A program made the position numbers and the translations under genes. A stretch of 64,000 nt of DNA, taken from NCBI RefSeq assembly GCF_020080835.1, contig NC_058159.1, forward strand, positions 16,183,101 through 16,247,100. Direction: 5' to 3'. The first letter of the stretch is position 1, and every line of letters starts with the position of its first letter. Below the pieces are notes generated by a model. It did no database searches and was not told where the DNA came from. It saw only the letters and a program-made list of their open reading frames with translations. This DNA comes from Cotesia glomerata. Lineage: Eukaryota; Arthropoda; Insecta; Hymenoptera; Braconidae. Positions 21,452 to 32,200 of this stretch are shown in pieces.

Positions 21452-22690
21452 ACTATTTATTTATTTATTTATTTATTGATAATAAATGCCAAGGCACAGG
21501 CCAAATGGCAAGATATAAAATACAGTAATTTTTGTGGAACTGAAAAATTTACAAAATATGTAGATAAATAACAAACAAAACTATAAAGTAATGTATAAAT
21601 CGATTTAGCTTAACAATATTATAAATTCAATAGGTATATTTGGTAATAATTTAAGATTAAATTAATGAGATTTAAATTAAATAAGATTTAAATAAGTCCA
21701 TTTCTTATTTGGAATAAAAGTTAACTAACATCTTGTAGAAACTAGCTAAACAAAATAATACGTTGTAACATTGCACATAAACTTAGAAATATTAATCGTA
21801 GAAATATTAATGTATCTATAAATCATTTGACAAAAGGTAATCGAACAATTTCTTTTTAAAGACTTCTAATGAACTCGCATCTAAGACATCTGGTGGAAGT
21901 TTTTGCCATAACCGTATTGCTGATATAACGAAAGAATGTTCTAGGCAAGATGTTGAGAATTTAGGTATTAAGAAATTTACATTATTATTTTTAATTGCAA
22001 TTCTTTCTGAACGCCTAGAGTCATCATCAACGAACATTTCTCTTAAATAAATAGGTTTACCGATGGTTAACAATTTGTAGAATTAAGTTGCCAAGAAGTA
22101 CAATCTTCTAGATTTAACTGACAACCAGCATAATTGTTGTCTGTAAGGCGTGATATGTTCATCTCGTTTTAAATTATAGATAAATCTAATAGCACTATTT
22201 ATGGCACGTTGTAATTTTAAATCATTCTCAACATTTGAATCAATAAGAACAACAGAACAATAATCAATTAATGGTAAAATAGTAGCTATAACCAATAGTT
22301 TCCTTATTTCCATAGTAAATATATTTTTTCGAATTTTCAAACAATAAAGAGCAGAATTTATCTTTTTAATAATATAAGAGATATGATTTTTCCAGGAGAG
22401 ATCATTATTTATATATAGTCCAAGGCATTTAGTTGAATTTACATAAGGTAGTTTAATAATATCAATAACAATAGGTGGAAGAGTAGACCAATTTACTTGC
22501 TTTAATTTACTATTTGTTCCAATGATCATTGCTTTAGTTTTATTGAGATTTACAGCCAAACCGTGTTCGCCAGCCCATTCGAAAATAGCTTGTGCGTCCT
22601 TTGTGACTAGATTAATAGCATTTTGCAAATTACTGACCGATTACTTTGTCCGAAACTTTCAATGCTCATTTCAAATTTTTTTCTTTGTGT
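21452..22690 (-). mobile_element. CR1-like LINE, 5'-truncated
   Basis: The minus strand carries the C-terminal half of an ORF2, a 3' UTR with a TGGCATTTATTATC-like segment and an (AAATA)n tail at 21,452-21,478 that marks the 3' end. The 5' end is lost near 22,630-22,690. It differs from the LINEs at 5.7 and 50.5 kb in sequence and tail, so it is another family. Confidence 0.75.
21816..22628 (-). pseudogene. CR1-like ORF2 C-terminal half
   Basis: The open part (22,628-22,083) begins after the RT active site with VNLNKTKAMIIGTNS, then STKCLGLYINNDLSW, and continues into the LINE C-terminal domain; a stop near 22,083 separates it from the last 85 codons (IRLWQKLPPDVLDASSLEVF). The catalytic YxDD is not included. 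Confidence 0.75.
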
Positions 22691-22888
22691 CAATTATTAT
22701 TTATTTTTGAAAGAAAGCCACGGGAATGTTATAGTGATTGCACATTGAAAGTTACAATAAATATTAGCTAGAATAACCACATAGATTGAAGGTACAGGCC
22801 AATCCGATGAAATTTAGAATCTGTGCAAGTCAAACCAATACTTTAATTAAATTTCAAATCTAGATCTAAAAAGACGATTCTATAAAGT
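22691..22888. other. probable Helitron 3' interior
   Basis: No gene; leads into the Helitron-type terminus at 22,889. Confidence 0.35.
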
Positions 22889-22917
22889 GCCCAGCGGAGC
22901 GGGCGGGTAACAGCTAG
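22889..22917 (+). mobile_element. second Helitron 3' terminus
   Basis: GCCCAGCGGAGCGGGC hairpin, then CTAG at 22,914-22,917 followed by T, as at 13,305-13,333. Confidence 0.75.
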
Positions 22918-23603
22918 TTATTAAAAATAATCATAAAGAGCCGTAATCTCAAAGTTCTAATTTGCTCTGCACTTAGGTGAGAACTCGGCCAATAAGTAAA
23001 TTTTAGAAAATCGGAATCTCAAAGTTCTAATTTGCTCAGCACTTAGGCAAGAATTCGGTAAGTAAATTTAAAATCTTTCAAAAGCTAAAAGCGCACTTTA
23101 CCCTACGGAGGACTGGAGGACATTAGCTCAAATAAATAAAATTCATTAATATAAATTTCGATTCAATAAAAATTGTGAAAGTGTAAAAGTTTTGGTGTAT
23201 ATTAAATAAATATAAAAAGAAGTGAAATTCTGTTCGAGTCTGTTCATTTTATAAAATAAGAAGCCCTTAAAATAAGCAGCCCAAATCCATCCACTTCCAT
23301 CCGCTGCAAAAACCAACAGAGGGCCCATTCAAGGAGAAGGCGCTAACAGCAGCCCCGGAATCACGGATCCGATAACAAGAAATAATCCAGCAAGTAGTAA
23401 GTACATCTACTCTTAATTTAAATCCGTGCCCAGTCTCAAACGAAGGCGTGGTAAATTCGTACGTCGAAAACGTCCCACATAAATAATTCAAACAACGGAA
23501 TTAAAACCTCAGTTGCGTATTCTTTAAACTGTTAGTCCAAACCTCCACCGTTTACGTTACCACTCTAAAAACGCCTTTGGACATAACATAAAGAACACTG
23601 GTA
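22918..23603 (+). mobile_element. Gypsy-type LTR D, 5' truncated
   Basis: The sequence 22,925-23,130 matches the last 150 bp of the window (63,855-64,000), which shows it is repeated. It ends just before TGGTAGCAGCGGTGGGA at 23,604, a plausible primer binding site. Here the block AATCTCAAAGTTCTAATTTG occurs twice about 80-85 bp apart, against one copy at the window end. The left end is replaced by the Helitron. Confidence 0.55.
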
Positions 23604-24336
23604 GCAGCGGTGGGAATTCGAGTACGAAATTATTCAACTTTCGTTTGAGAAAATTTTAGAAAAACAAAAACCTTTTTTTTTCTCTTTTCTTTTTCGATCT
23701 ATTTCTGTTTTTATTAAAATCGATTTAAAATTCCACTGTCTAAGTAAATTCAAGTTTAATTGTGTCCAATTTTGACATTTAAAAATTTCTTTTTTTTAAG
23801 CTAAATTTATCACGTTCTTTTATTCTTAAATTTTATTTTTTTTCTCTTTTCTTAAATTTTATATAAACTATTAACTCCTGAAATTTTAAAATTTTTTGTT
23901 TGAAAAATTTTTTTTTTGTTTTGTTCGCATTAAATTTTTCCTATAATTTGTAAAAGGATTTTTTTTTCATAATTTTTTTTTTATTCAAAGGAGTTGTAGA
24001 ATATTTGATAATATTATTTTTCATCATCGGTTTTTGACCTCATACAGGTTTTTAACCTTTTTGTATACTTTTCTTTCCGTAATCTAATATTACAATAAAG
24101 AATTCACTGTTGTTTCTTTATTCGAGGTGGTTTACCTCACGCGTACTCACACCTACATTTCTTGTCAGCAAAAATATTTTTCTTCCATATTAAGAAATCT
24201 TTTTTCTGCTAATTAAGCAGTATTACCTTTAACTATGGTTATTTAAATCTATTTGTAGAAATTAACAAAAACATAAAAAAAAAAATTGTTTTTTCTCTCA
24301 AGGACTTATTTTGATCAAAATTATTTTTAACCTACT
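23604..24336 (+). other. AT-rich leader after LTR D, no gene
   Basis: Long T runs and no usable ORF. It would be the untranslated leader of the LTR element. It resumes at 28,209 after the hAT-like insertion. Confidence 0.45.
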
Positions 24337-24344
24337 ATACATAT
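24337..24344. repeat. 8-bp target duplication of hAT-like element, left
   Basis: ATACATAT, repeated at 28,201-28,208. Confidence 0.9.
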
Positions 24345-24917
24345 TAGGGCGACCCAAAAAAAAGGATTATTTTTTTTTTTTTCATGTCTCGTGTGAAAAT
24401 ATGTTAGTTTACTATGTTTTAAGAGTCCCCTCCAAAGGACAGCTCAAAAAAAAAATTTTTAAAGGTCGCTCACAATTTTTTTAAATTTCCTAAATCGTCA
24501 AAAATCGATTTTTTTTTTTTTTCAAATGCTTTTTCTCGTAATTTCATTTCTTTTTACATGAAAAATCATGAAGATCCTGAAAATTTCAAGTCAAAATTTT
24601 AATATTTAGAGGTCGCTCCAATTTTTTTAAGTTTTCAAATCGAGTACTTTATATCTATTTGAGCAACTTTTTAACATGAATATTAACGAACTTAATATTT
24701 TTTTCCTTGAATTTCACATGCTAAAGAATGAAATTAAAGCACGAGAAACAAAAAAAAAATTAATGAACAATTCTCACCATTTTTGAATAATTGTAAAAAA
24801 TTGATAATTTTTTAATTTGTGTAAATTAATTCATTTTACAAAAAGTAAAGCTTTATTAATGTTTTTATTACTTTATTTAACATTTTTATAATTTTTAAAT
24901 ACAACAATAGTCAATTA
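24345..24917 (+). repeat. hAT-like element left TIR
   Basis: About 573 bp, inverted match to 27,628-28,200; contains two AGGTCGCTC blocks (24,463 and 24,610). Confidence 0.9.
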
Positions 24918-25107
24918 TAAACATTATTTAGACCAACAATATTCTTTAACTTTTTTTACTAAAGTATTTTTTTTATATACTAATTAACACTTATCAAAAC
25001 TCAACTTCAGCTTACAACTTATCAATGTTTAATTAAATTAAAAACAGGATCAACAATTTACTTCAACAAGGTTTCAGTAATAAAGGCTATATTAAGTGTA
25101 GCTAATT

Positions 25108-27201
25108 TTAGTTAGCACTTTTATCAAAATGTGTCATCAAATTTGCTTTTGTAGCGTTTGAAAACATTTTTCTATTAGCTTCAATCACTTGCAACAAGTA
25201 TTGTTTTTGAGTCTCGTCAGTTACAATGTCATGATATGATTGCATCAGAGCAATCCCACGTTCTGCTGAGTCATTTACAACCTCTAGCGCTTGAACAATT
25301 TTCAGCCCTTCTAAATAAGTTTTATCTGATTTCCAGGAGCGAGGATGTAGAGCTAAAAATGATTCGTCTAGTTTCAAAGATTTGAAAAAAAATCTAGTAT
25401 TCTCCGTAACAAAATCATCAATATCTTTGTCGACTATATTATTCGGATCAATAGTTACTCGGTTTTCTATTGTTTTCATTGATGATTTTTTGTTTAAAGC
25501 TGAAATCATTTTTATTTTAGATGTAACTGAGATTTGGTCATCGAAGAACGATAGTCCAACCAAATGCTCATTCAAATACCACAGATGTCGAGAGAATACT
25601 TTCAATGCAGCAGCTGCTGTAGATTTATCTTCATTTTTATAATTTACTAAATCTTTTAGCATTTGTAAATCATTCCGTGGTGCTGATATGGAGTAAGAAG
25701 AAAGGAACCAAGCTTTTAAATAAATTTTGGTAACAAAATCATTGAATTTCCGAAGACCTGATAGTTCTGTGGTCGTCAACTTAAATTGGTTGCTAAAAAA
25801 ATATATCTTTAAGCAATAAATAATTTTTGCCATCCATCGTGCTCTGTGGTATGCTCCCGGAATGTTAATACGTATCGTTCGATCATTATGATCGGTGGTT
25901 TTTCCAAGGTATAGCAAAGCTAAATTTAAGAATTCTTCATAGTCATCGCGAGGCTGTTTCGTTTTTAGCTGATTAATTATAAACAAAGCAGTATCAGATT
26001 CATTATCGACTTCCCCACAAACAAAATTCATTGGATCCAAATTTTTCCATTCTTTCTTGAAATGTTCGAACAGTTTTATATTTGGACCACTGACTATTGG
26101 TTCTAGCAGTGATCCAAATGTCGCAGTCAAAATTAACTCCAAAATGTGATGTCTACAAGCAAGATGAAGCAGTTTTTTCCTAAGTTTTTTCTCCAACAAA
26201 GTACAAGCTCCAGCTTTATTACCAGTATTACTTGCAGTTGTATCGAATCCCATCGACGTTATATTATTTTCAAGATTCCACTCGTTAATTAATTGGTAAA
26301 CACCATTTGACTGACTTGAGCCTGTTGATTGTTGAATTATCAGAACACCAAGCATTTTTGAAACTCCTTGACCAGATACTACCACTGCTAAACGATCTTC
26401 TGACTCAGTAGACTTATAAGCTTTAAAAATTTTCGTATCCCAGTGTACCGTAAGAGGGACTTTTGGACAAAAAGATGATTTTATAAGTAATGCTTCCTCA
26501 GCTCGGTGTTTTTGTCGCGTGCGTCTAATAGTTTCTTTGCTTACCGTGACATCTGAGATCTTACGATCTAACGTTGCTGAAAAGGCAGACATCAAAAGTA
26601 AACCGTTTTGATTAGATGTTTTAGTACGATCCAACATTGATGAGAGCATTGGAGAAATCTTATATTTAGGCTTCTTTCTAGGAGGAGAAGCATAAAGTTC
26701 GTGAGAAGACGTGCTCGAGAGAGATAAATTACTTTTTTGAGATAAAGGTTTATTTAATTCATCGTCTTTTAAACTCACTGCAGTTGACGTAGAAACAGCT
26801 GAATTGTGAGCTTCGTCATAAGGCAATGAGCATTTTAGAGAAATATCAAATAGTGAATCAAGTGACTTTGAAAATTTGTTTTCATTCTGCTGTTGGGTTT
26901 CAGATAACCTCTGCCGATTTTTTTTCAAGCTCTTCCAAAATGTAAATAACTGATTCACTTTTTCTTTAACATGATATTCTTTGATAACGTTGTAATTATT
27001 CCAGATATTTAAAACTGCCTTTGATGTTCTATTTAAACTTTCGTTTACTGTTTCTTGGTGCTCATAATGATAATATAAAAAATAACTTAAGACTGAACGT
27101 TTTGTTGGCAGTTGAGAGCAACGAAATTGAGTGACATATTTTCCTAGCAACCATTCACCTCGTTGCGAACATTCTGATCGTAATCCTTGTCGTGAGCTCA
27201 T
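25108..27201 (-). CDS. hAT-like transposase, 697 codons, open
   Basis: The protein would cut and rejoin its own TIRs. Candidate catalytic sites: D near residue 254 (VHWDTK), D near 320 (GFDTTASNTG), a CRHH motif near 349-352, and E near 646 (DSAERGIALM). The D...D...CxxH...E order fits the hAT fold, in which a helical insertion lies between D2 and E. The N-terminal ~100 residues are basic and helix-rich, with no clear BED finger. No intron is needed, unlike the relative at 52.9-55.9 kb, which aligns over most of its length. The start at 27,201 is the first ATG of the frame. Neighbours are only its own TIRs. Function is inferred from motifs. Confidence 0.8.
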   Translation of the reverse strand: MSSRQGLRSECSQRGEWLLGKYVTQFRCSQLPTKRSVLSYFLYYHYEHQETVNESLNRTSKAVLNIWNNYNVIKEYHVKEKVNQLFTFWKSLKKNRQRLSETQQQNENKFSKSLDSLFDISLKCSLPYDEAHNSAVSTSTAVSLKDDELNKPLSQKSNLSLSSTSSHELYASPPRKKPKYKISPMLSSMLDRTKTSNQNGLLLMSAFSATLDRKISDVTVSKETIRRTRQKHRAEEALLIKSSFCPKVPLTVHWDTKIFKAYKSTESEDRLAVVVSGQGVSKMLGVLIIQQSTGSSQSNGVYQLINEWNLENNITSMGFDTTASNTGNKAGACTLLEKKLRKKLLHLACRHHILELILTATFGSLLEPIVSGPNIKLFEHFKKEWKNLDPMNFVCGEVDNESDTALFIINQLKTKQPRDDYEEFLNLALLYLGKTTDHNDRTIRINIPGAYHRARWMAKIIYCLKIYFFSNQFKLTTTELSGLRKFNDFVTKIYLKAWFLSSYSISAPRNDLQMLKDLVNYKNEDKSTAAAALKVFSRHLWYLNEHLVGLSFFDDQISVTSKIKMISALNKKSSMKTIENRVTIDPNNIVDKDIDDFVTENTRFFFKSLKLDESFLALHPRSWKSDKTYLEGLKIVQALEVVNDSAERGIALMQSYHDIVTDETQKQYLLQVIEANRKMFSNATKANLMTHFDKSAN

Positions 27202-27627
27202 TTTACAACTATAAAAAAAAGTTTACTAATTATTATTATTAACATCGATTTCTATCAATAAGTAGAATGGATCAATTAAAATAAAACTCAATTATTGACA
27301 GTACTTTTAAGCATACACAAAGTAACATTATGAAAAAAATTTAGGTTAGAAAAATGTTTAGTTACAAAAAATATTTTTAAAGTAAATAAAATAGTTACCT
27401 TTCATAGTAATTAAAAAGACGATGATAAAACTATATATTTGACATTAACATTTACTTGTCATTAACATGAACTGTTCAATTACGGATTAATTATGCTAAG
27501 GACAAAAAGCAACGCTGACAGTAAACAATTGTGAATAAAAGAAGACGGTCGAAGACAAAGACAAGTAATACTTGACTCGCGCGCCTGGTGTCAATAAATT
27601 GAACTAAAAATTATTCAAATATATCTA

Positions 27628-28200
27628 ATAATTGACTATTGTTGTATTTAAAAATTATAAAAATGTCAAATAAAGTAATAAAAACATTAATAAAGCTTCA
27701 ATTTTTGTAAAATAAATTAATTTACACAAATTAAAAAATTATCAATTTTTCACAATTATTCAAAAATGGTGAGAATTGTTCATTAATTTTTTTTTTTGTT
27801 TCCCGTGCTTTAATTTCATTCTTTAGCATGTGAAATTTAAGGAAAAAAATATTAAGTTCGTTAATATTCATGTTTAGAAGTTGCTCAAATAGATATAAAG
27901 TACTCGATTTGAAAACTTAAAAAAATTAGAGCGACCTCTAAATATTAAAATTTTGACTTGAAATTTTCAGGATCTTCATGATTTTTCATGTAAAAAGAAA
28001 TGAAATTACGAGAAAAAGCATTTGAAAAAAAAAAAAAATCGATTTTTGACGATTTAGGAAATTTAAAAAAATTGTGAGCGACCTTTAAAAAAATTTTTTT
28101 TGAGCTGTCCTTTGAAGGGGACTCTTAAAACATAGTAAACTAACATATTTTCACACGAGACATGAAAAAAAAAAATAATCCTTTTTTTTGGGTCGCCCTA
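27628..28200 (-). repeat. hAT-like element right TIR
   Basis: Inverted match to 24,345-24,917; followed by ATACATAT at 28,201-28,208. Confidence 0.9.
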
Positions 28201-28208
28201 ATACATAT

Positions 28209-28655
28209 ACTACATTTTACAAGAAGGGTGCTTTGAATTTAGCACCTTCTCTTACAAAACACTCACAGAAGTTTTCCAGTTCTAGAAAGGTGCTTTAACT
28301 AGCACTTACTTTAGCTGAGAGAACTCTCACAAAATTTACACGGTTAATTGGCTATAAAATAATTTTAACCAACATAAAAAGCAAAATTTTGAATTTTTGA
28401 AAATTTTTTTTATATATACATAAAATCATTTTTCTTTCCTCTTGAAACTTTTGCTGACTCGAGATATTACCATTTCTGTAACTTTAAGAATTTTTTTTTG
28501 TTTGTTGTGAAAATTTTTTTTGTTTTTATTGATCATTGACTACCCGTTTCCCTTCGTTTATAACAATAATAACGGTTCTTGGATTTTCAATTATTATAGG
28601 AAATTTTTCCTTCAAACTGAATTATATTTTTGCAAAACATTTTTAAATTATTTTA
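28209..28655 (+). other. leader sequence resumed after hAT-like insertion
   Basis: Non-coding; contains two AAGGTGCTTT-like blocks with AGCACCTT inverted partners. Ends where the BEL element begins. Confidence 0.4.
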
Positions 28656-29299
28656 TGAATAATTACTGAAAGAGCGGAAAAGCGGGGATCAGGTTTAGGT
28701 CTGGATATCTCAATTAAAACGCGTAAATTATTATCAAAAATAACACTAGGAATTTATTTACATTAAATACACTCAATATTTAATATATTTAATAGCGGAT
28801 TGTTAAGATAAAAGCGGATTTGTAAATTACAGCGTGGTTTGCAAAAGCGAAGCCGGTTGACACGTGGTTGAACACTTTGCCGGCACTGAAAAAGCGGTGA
28901 AATAAATGCACTGTTAACACAAATTACCTATAACAAACTAAAGCGAATTATTAGCGGTTAATTTAAGCAATTTAAATTATAAAATAAGCGAAATGCGGTT
29001 TATTAACGAAAAGCGAAAGTAAAGAAATACTAATGGCGACTTGATGCAGCGAAAGCGTAGAAGCGAAAGATAATAACAATAGTCCGTCTTCTTCCTCGTT
29101 GAGTTGGGGAAGAAGGCTATTGCGCATGTCTAGTGGGAGCGATCAGCCAATAAAGCGGTCGATTCATGACGTGATCGAGAGGCTGATTTTCTATTGGCGG
29201 TTCGATTTTTGCGGGAACTAGCGGTGGACAGGTGCGTCTCTTGAATTTGGGAGTCCCCCAGGAGCGAGTTAATCGCTACTGGGCCTTGTTCACCGAACA
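28656..29299 (-). repeat. BEL 3' LTR
   Basis: 644 bp, reads TGTTCGGTGAACAAGG ... TAATTATTCA in sense. Confidence 0.95.
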
Positions 29300-32200
29300 T
29301 TCTCCCCCGGGTTGGCGGCTGCGTCGACAAGATCATCTTCTTCATGCGTTAGCGGCAGGACACAGAGCTTTGTAATTGGACGTACCAGCTCTGTGTTAAC
29401 TGTCTTAACAGTTACTACGCGGATTTGTCCATCTTCACCTGGATGGACAGCAATTACTTTGGCTAATGGCCACTTGGTTGGCGGGAGATCCTCAGTGGTG
29501 ATCAGTACAACTGAACCCACCTTGATCTGGTTGCGTCGATGATGCCACTTTGAAATGGCCTGGTAGCGGTGGATGCAGTCCTGGTAGTAGCGTTTCCAGA
29601 AATGTTGAACCATTTGCTGGACTTGTTCCCAGTGCGAGAGCCGAGCAGGTTGTAAATCTGTCAGCGATGGCTCTGGGATAGCGGTCAGTGACTGTCCGAT
29701 TAAGAAGTGACCTGGAGTCAGTACAGCCAGGTCAGCAGGATCTTCATTCAGCGGTGTGAGCGGTCTGGAATTCAATATGGCTTCAATTTGAGCCAGTAGC
29801 GTTGAATATTGCTCAAGCGTCAACAGCGAGTCTCCGATTGTTCTTCGAAGGTGAAATTTGATAGATTTCACAGCGGCTTCCCATTTTCCTCCAAAATGTG
29901 GAGCCCCAGGCGGATTGAATTTCCAGTTCGTGCCATCTTGAGCGATCAAGGTTGATAATTCTCGTAATGTGCGGGATCCTGCAGCGAATAGTCGTTTCAG
30001 CTCTTTATCTGCTCCTACAAAATTGGTTCCACAGTCTGAATATAGCGTGTGGCAGATACCTCGGCGACTAGTGAAGCGGCGATAAGCGGCGATGAAAGCG
30101 GCAGCGGTGTAGTCAGTTACTAGCTCTAAATGTACAGCTGAACTGAACATGCATACAAAGACTGCAATCCAGCCTTTGTATGTTTTTGCTCCACGTCCTT
30201 GAAACGTTTTCAGCGTGATAGGTCCAGCGTAGTCGAGTCCTGTATGCAAGAAGGCTCGAGTTGGCTGTACTCGTGCGGCGGGTAGTTGACCCATCAACTG
30301 TTGAGCGCGTTCTCCACGATGTCTCGTGCAGATAACGCAGCGTAAAATAAATGATCTGACTGGAACACGGCCTCCAATGATCCAGACACTCTTGCGTAAG
30401 TCAGCGAGCGTAAGCTGAGTACCTCCGTGAAGCGTTTTGCGGTGCGAATCATCAATCAAAATTGATGTAAGCGGTGATTGTCGCGGTAGAATCGCTGGAT
30501 GCCTCTCTTCTGGGTCCAGCAATGCGTTTCTCAAGCGGCCACCGACTCTCAGGACCCCCTGATGGTCGATGAACGGAGTCAGCTTAGTGATGCTGTTATT
30601 TTTAGGCAGACCATCACCATCTTGTAGCGTGTGAATCTCTCTAGCGAAGTATTGTCCTTGAGTGAACTTAATCAAGGTCAATTTAGCGCGCTCCAGGTCT
30701 GATGGAGTAAGCGGGTAGGCCAGCGAAGATTGTGGAACTCTTTTAAAGCGGTCGATGGCACGATGCCAGATGCTAAGCTTCCGTAGCAGTGGAAACAGCT
30801 GCGTGTAATGCGACAGTAATTGTTGGAGCAGGCAATTTTCTGCTTTCCAAGTTACTAGTGTCAGACCTTGGCGTTCTTCTCGATGCGTTGCGTTGTCGGT
30901 TGGAGGCTCCAGAGTGGGCCAAGAGGATTCTGGTTCATGAAGCCAAGTTGGTCCATGCCACCAGAGAGCGTGTTGTTTCAGTTTTAGCGTAGGTATACCT
31001 CTTGAAGCGCAGTCAGCGGGGTTTTGTTTTCCTGGAATAAATTTCCAGGAGACATCTCGAAGCGTTTCTTGGATTTTTCCCACTCTATTGCGGACGAATG
31101 TCTTCCAGCGGATTGCTGGACTTTTAATCCATGCGAGAGTCACGGCGGAGTCAGTCCAGAGATTGATCCTGACATTTTCAAGCGACTGAACTTCTTTAAC
31201 ATGAAGTATCAGTTGTGTTAGCAACCATGCGGCAGATAATTCCAAGCGTGGGATTGTCATGGTCTTCAGCGGTGCTACTTGCGTTTTTGAACACAAAAGT
31301 GAGACCTTTGTGTTCCCATCAGCGTCAGTGACTCTCAAATAAACAGCGGCAGCCATAGCGTTTTGCGAAGCGTCTGAGAACCCGTGCAATTCCATAGTTG
31401 CTCCAGGTGCTATATTATTCCAGCGTGGAATGCGGATGGATTCGATGTTTCGAAGATCCTCGCGGTATCCAGTCCATTTGTGAATGAGTGATGGTGACAA
31501 TTGTTCATCCCATGACACTCTATCTAGCCACAGATCTTGCATAAAGATCTTGGCTTTGACGACTATTGGTGCGAGAAGTCCTAGCGGATCATACAGCTTA
31601 GCGATTTCAGACAAAATAGCTCTTTTTGTCTTGGGCGTCTCTGGCGGTAGCGTGTACTTGAACTGGAGAGCGTCAGTGCGTGAATTCCAGTACATGCCCA
31701 GGACTTTTACTGGTGCATCACTGATTTCTTTAAGCGGTGTATCCAGCTGCTTTTCTGGAGCGACTTCAGCGAGTAACCGTGGGCTATTGCTAGCCCATTT
31801 GGCAAGCGGGAAGCAGCCTGCTGCACACAGAGCTTTTGTTTGTACTGCAGCCTTGATAGCGTCTTCTTCGTTGTGGGCACCACCGTAGATGTCATCTACG
31901 TAGCGTGTTTTCAACATTGGAGCAACAGCTAGCGGAAAGCGGTGTCCTTCATCCTTTACTAGTTGGATAAGCACACGTACTGCGTCAAAAGGTGCACTAG
32001 CGGTTCCGTATGTGACTGTCTTGAGACAGTAAGCGTCTATTAAGTCATTCTCATCTATCCAGAGAATGCACTGAAGCGGCCAATCAAGCGAGTCGACCTC
32101 AATCTGTCTGAACATCTTGGTGATGTCAGTAGCGAATAGAATCCTGCTGCAACGGATTCTCAACATCACATCAAAAATGTCAATTTGCGTTTTGGGTCCT

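Larger units (their letters stand above)
24345..28200 (-). mobile_element. hAT-like DNA transposon with 573-bp TIRs, apparently intact
   Basis: The ends match in inverted orientation for about 573 bp (24,345-24,917 and 27,628-28,200), starting TAGGGCGACCC, with only scattered differences. TAGGG fits the hAT end pattern, and the perfect 8-bp duplication ATACATAT is the hAT length. One long open frame fills the interior. A decayed relative lies at 52,103-56,447. The close TIR match and open frame suggest recent movement. The superfamily call is by end motif, duplication length and catalytic pattern; a sister lineage remains possible. Confidence 0.8.

Noticed and set aside
21389..21571. 60-codon open frame
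   Set aside because: It runs through the (TTTAT)n tail and 3' UTR of the minus-strand LINE.
31484..31888. 134-codon open frame on the plus strand
   Set aside because: Antisense shadow of the BEL pol frame; no motif of its own.
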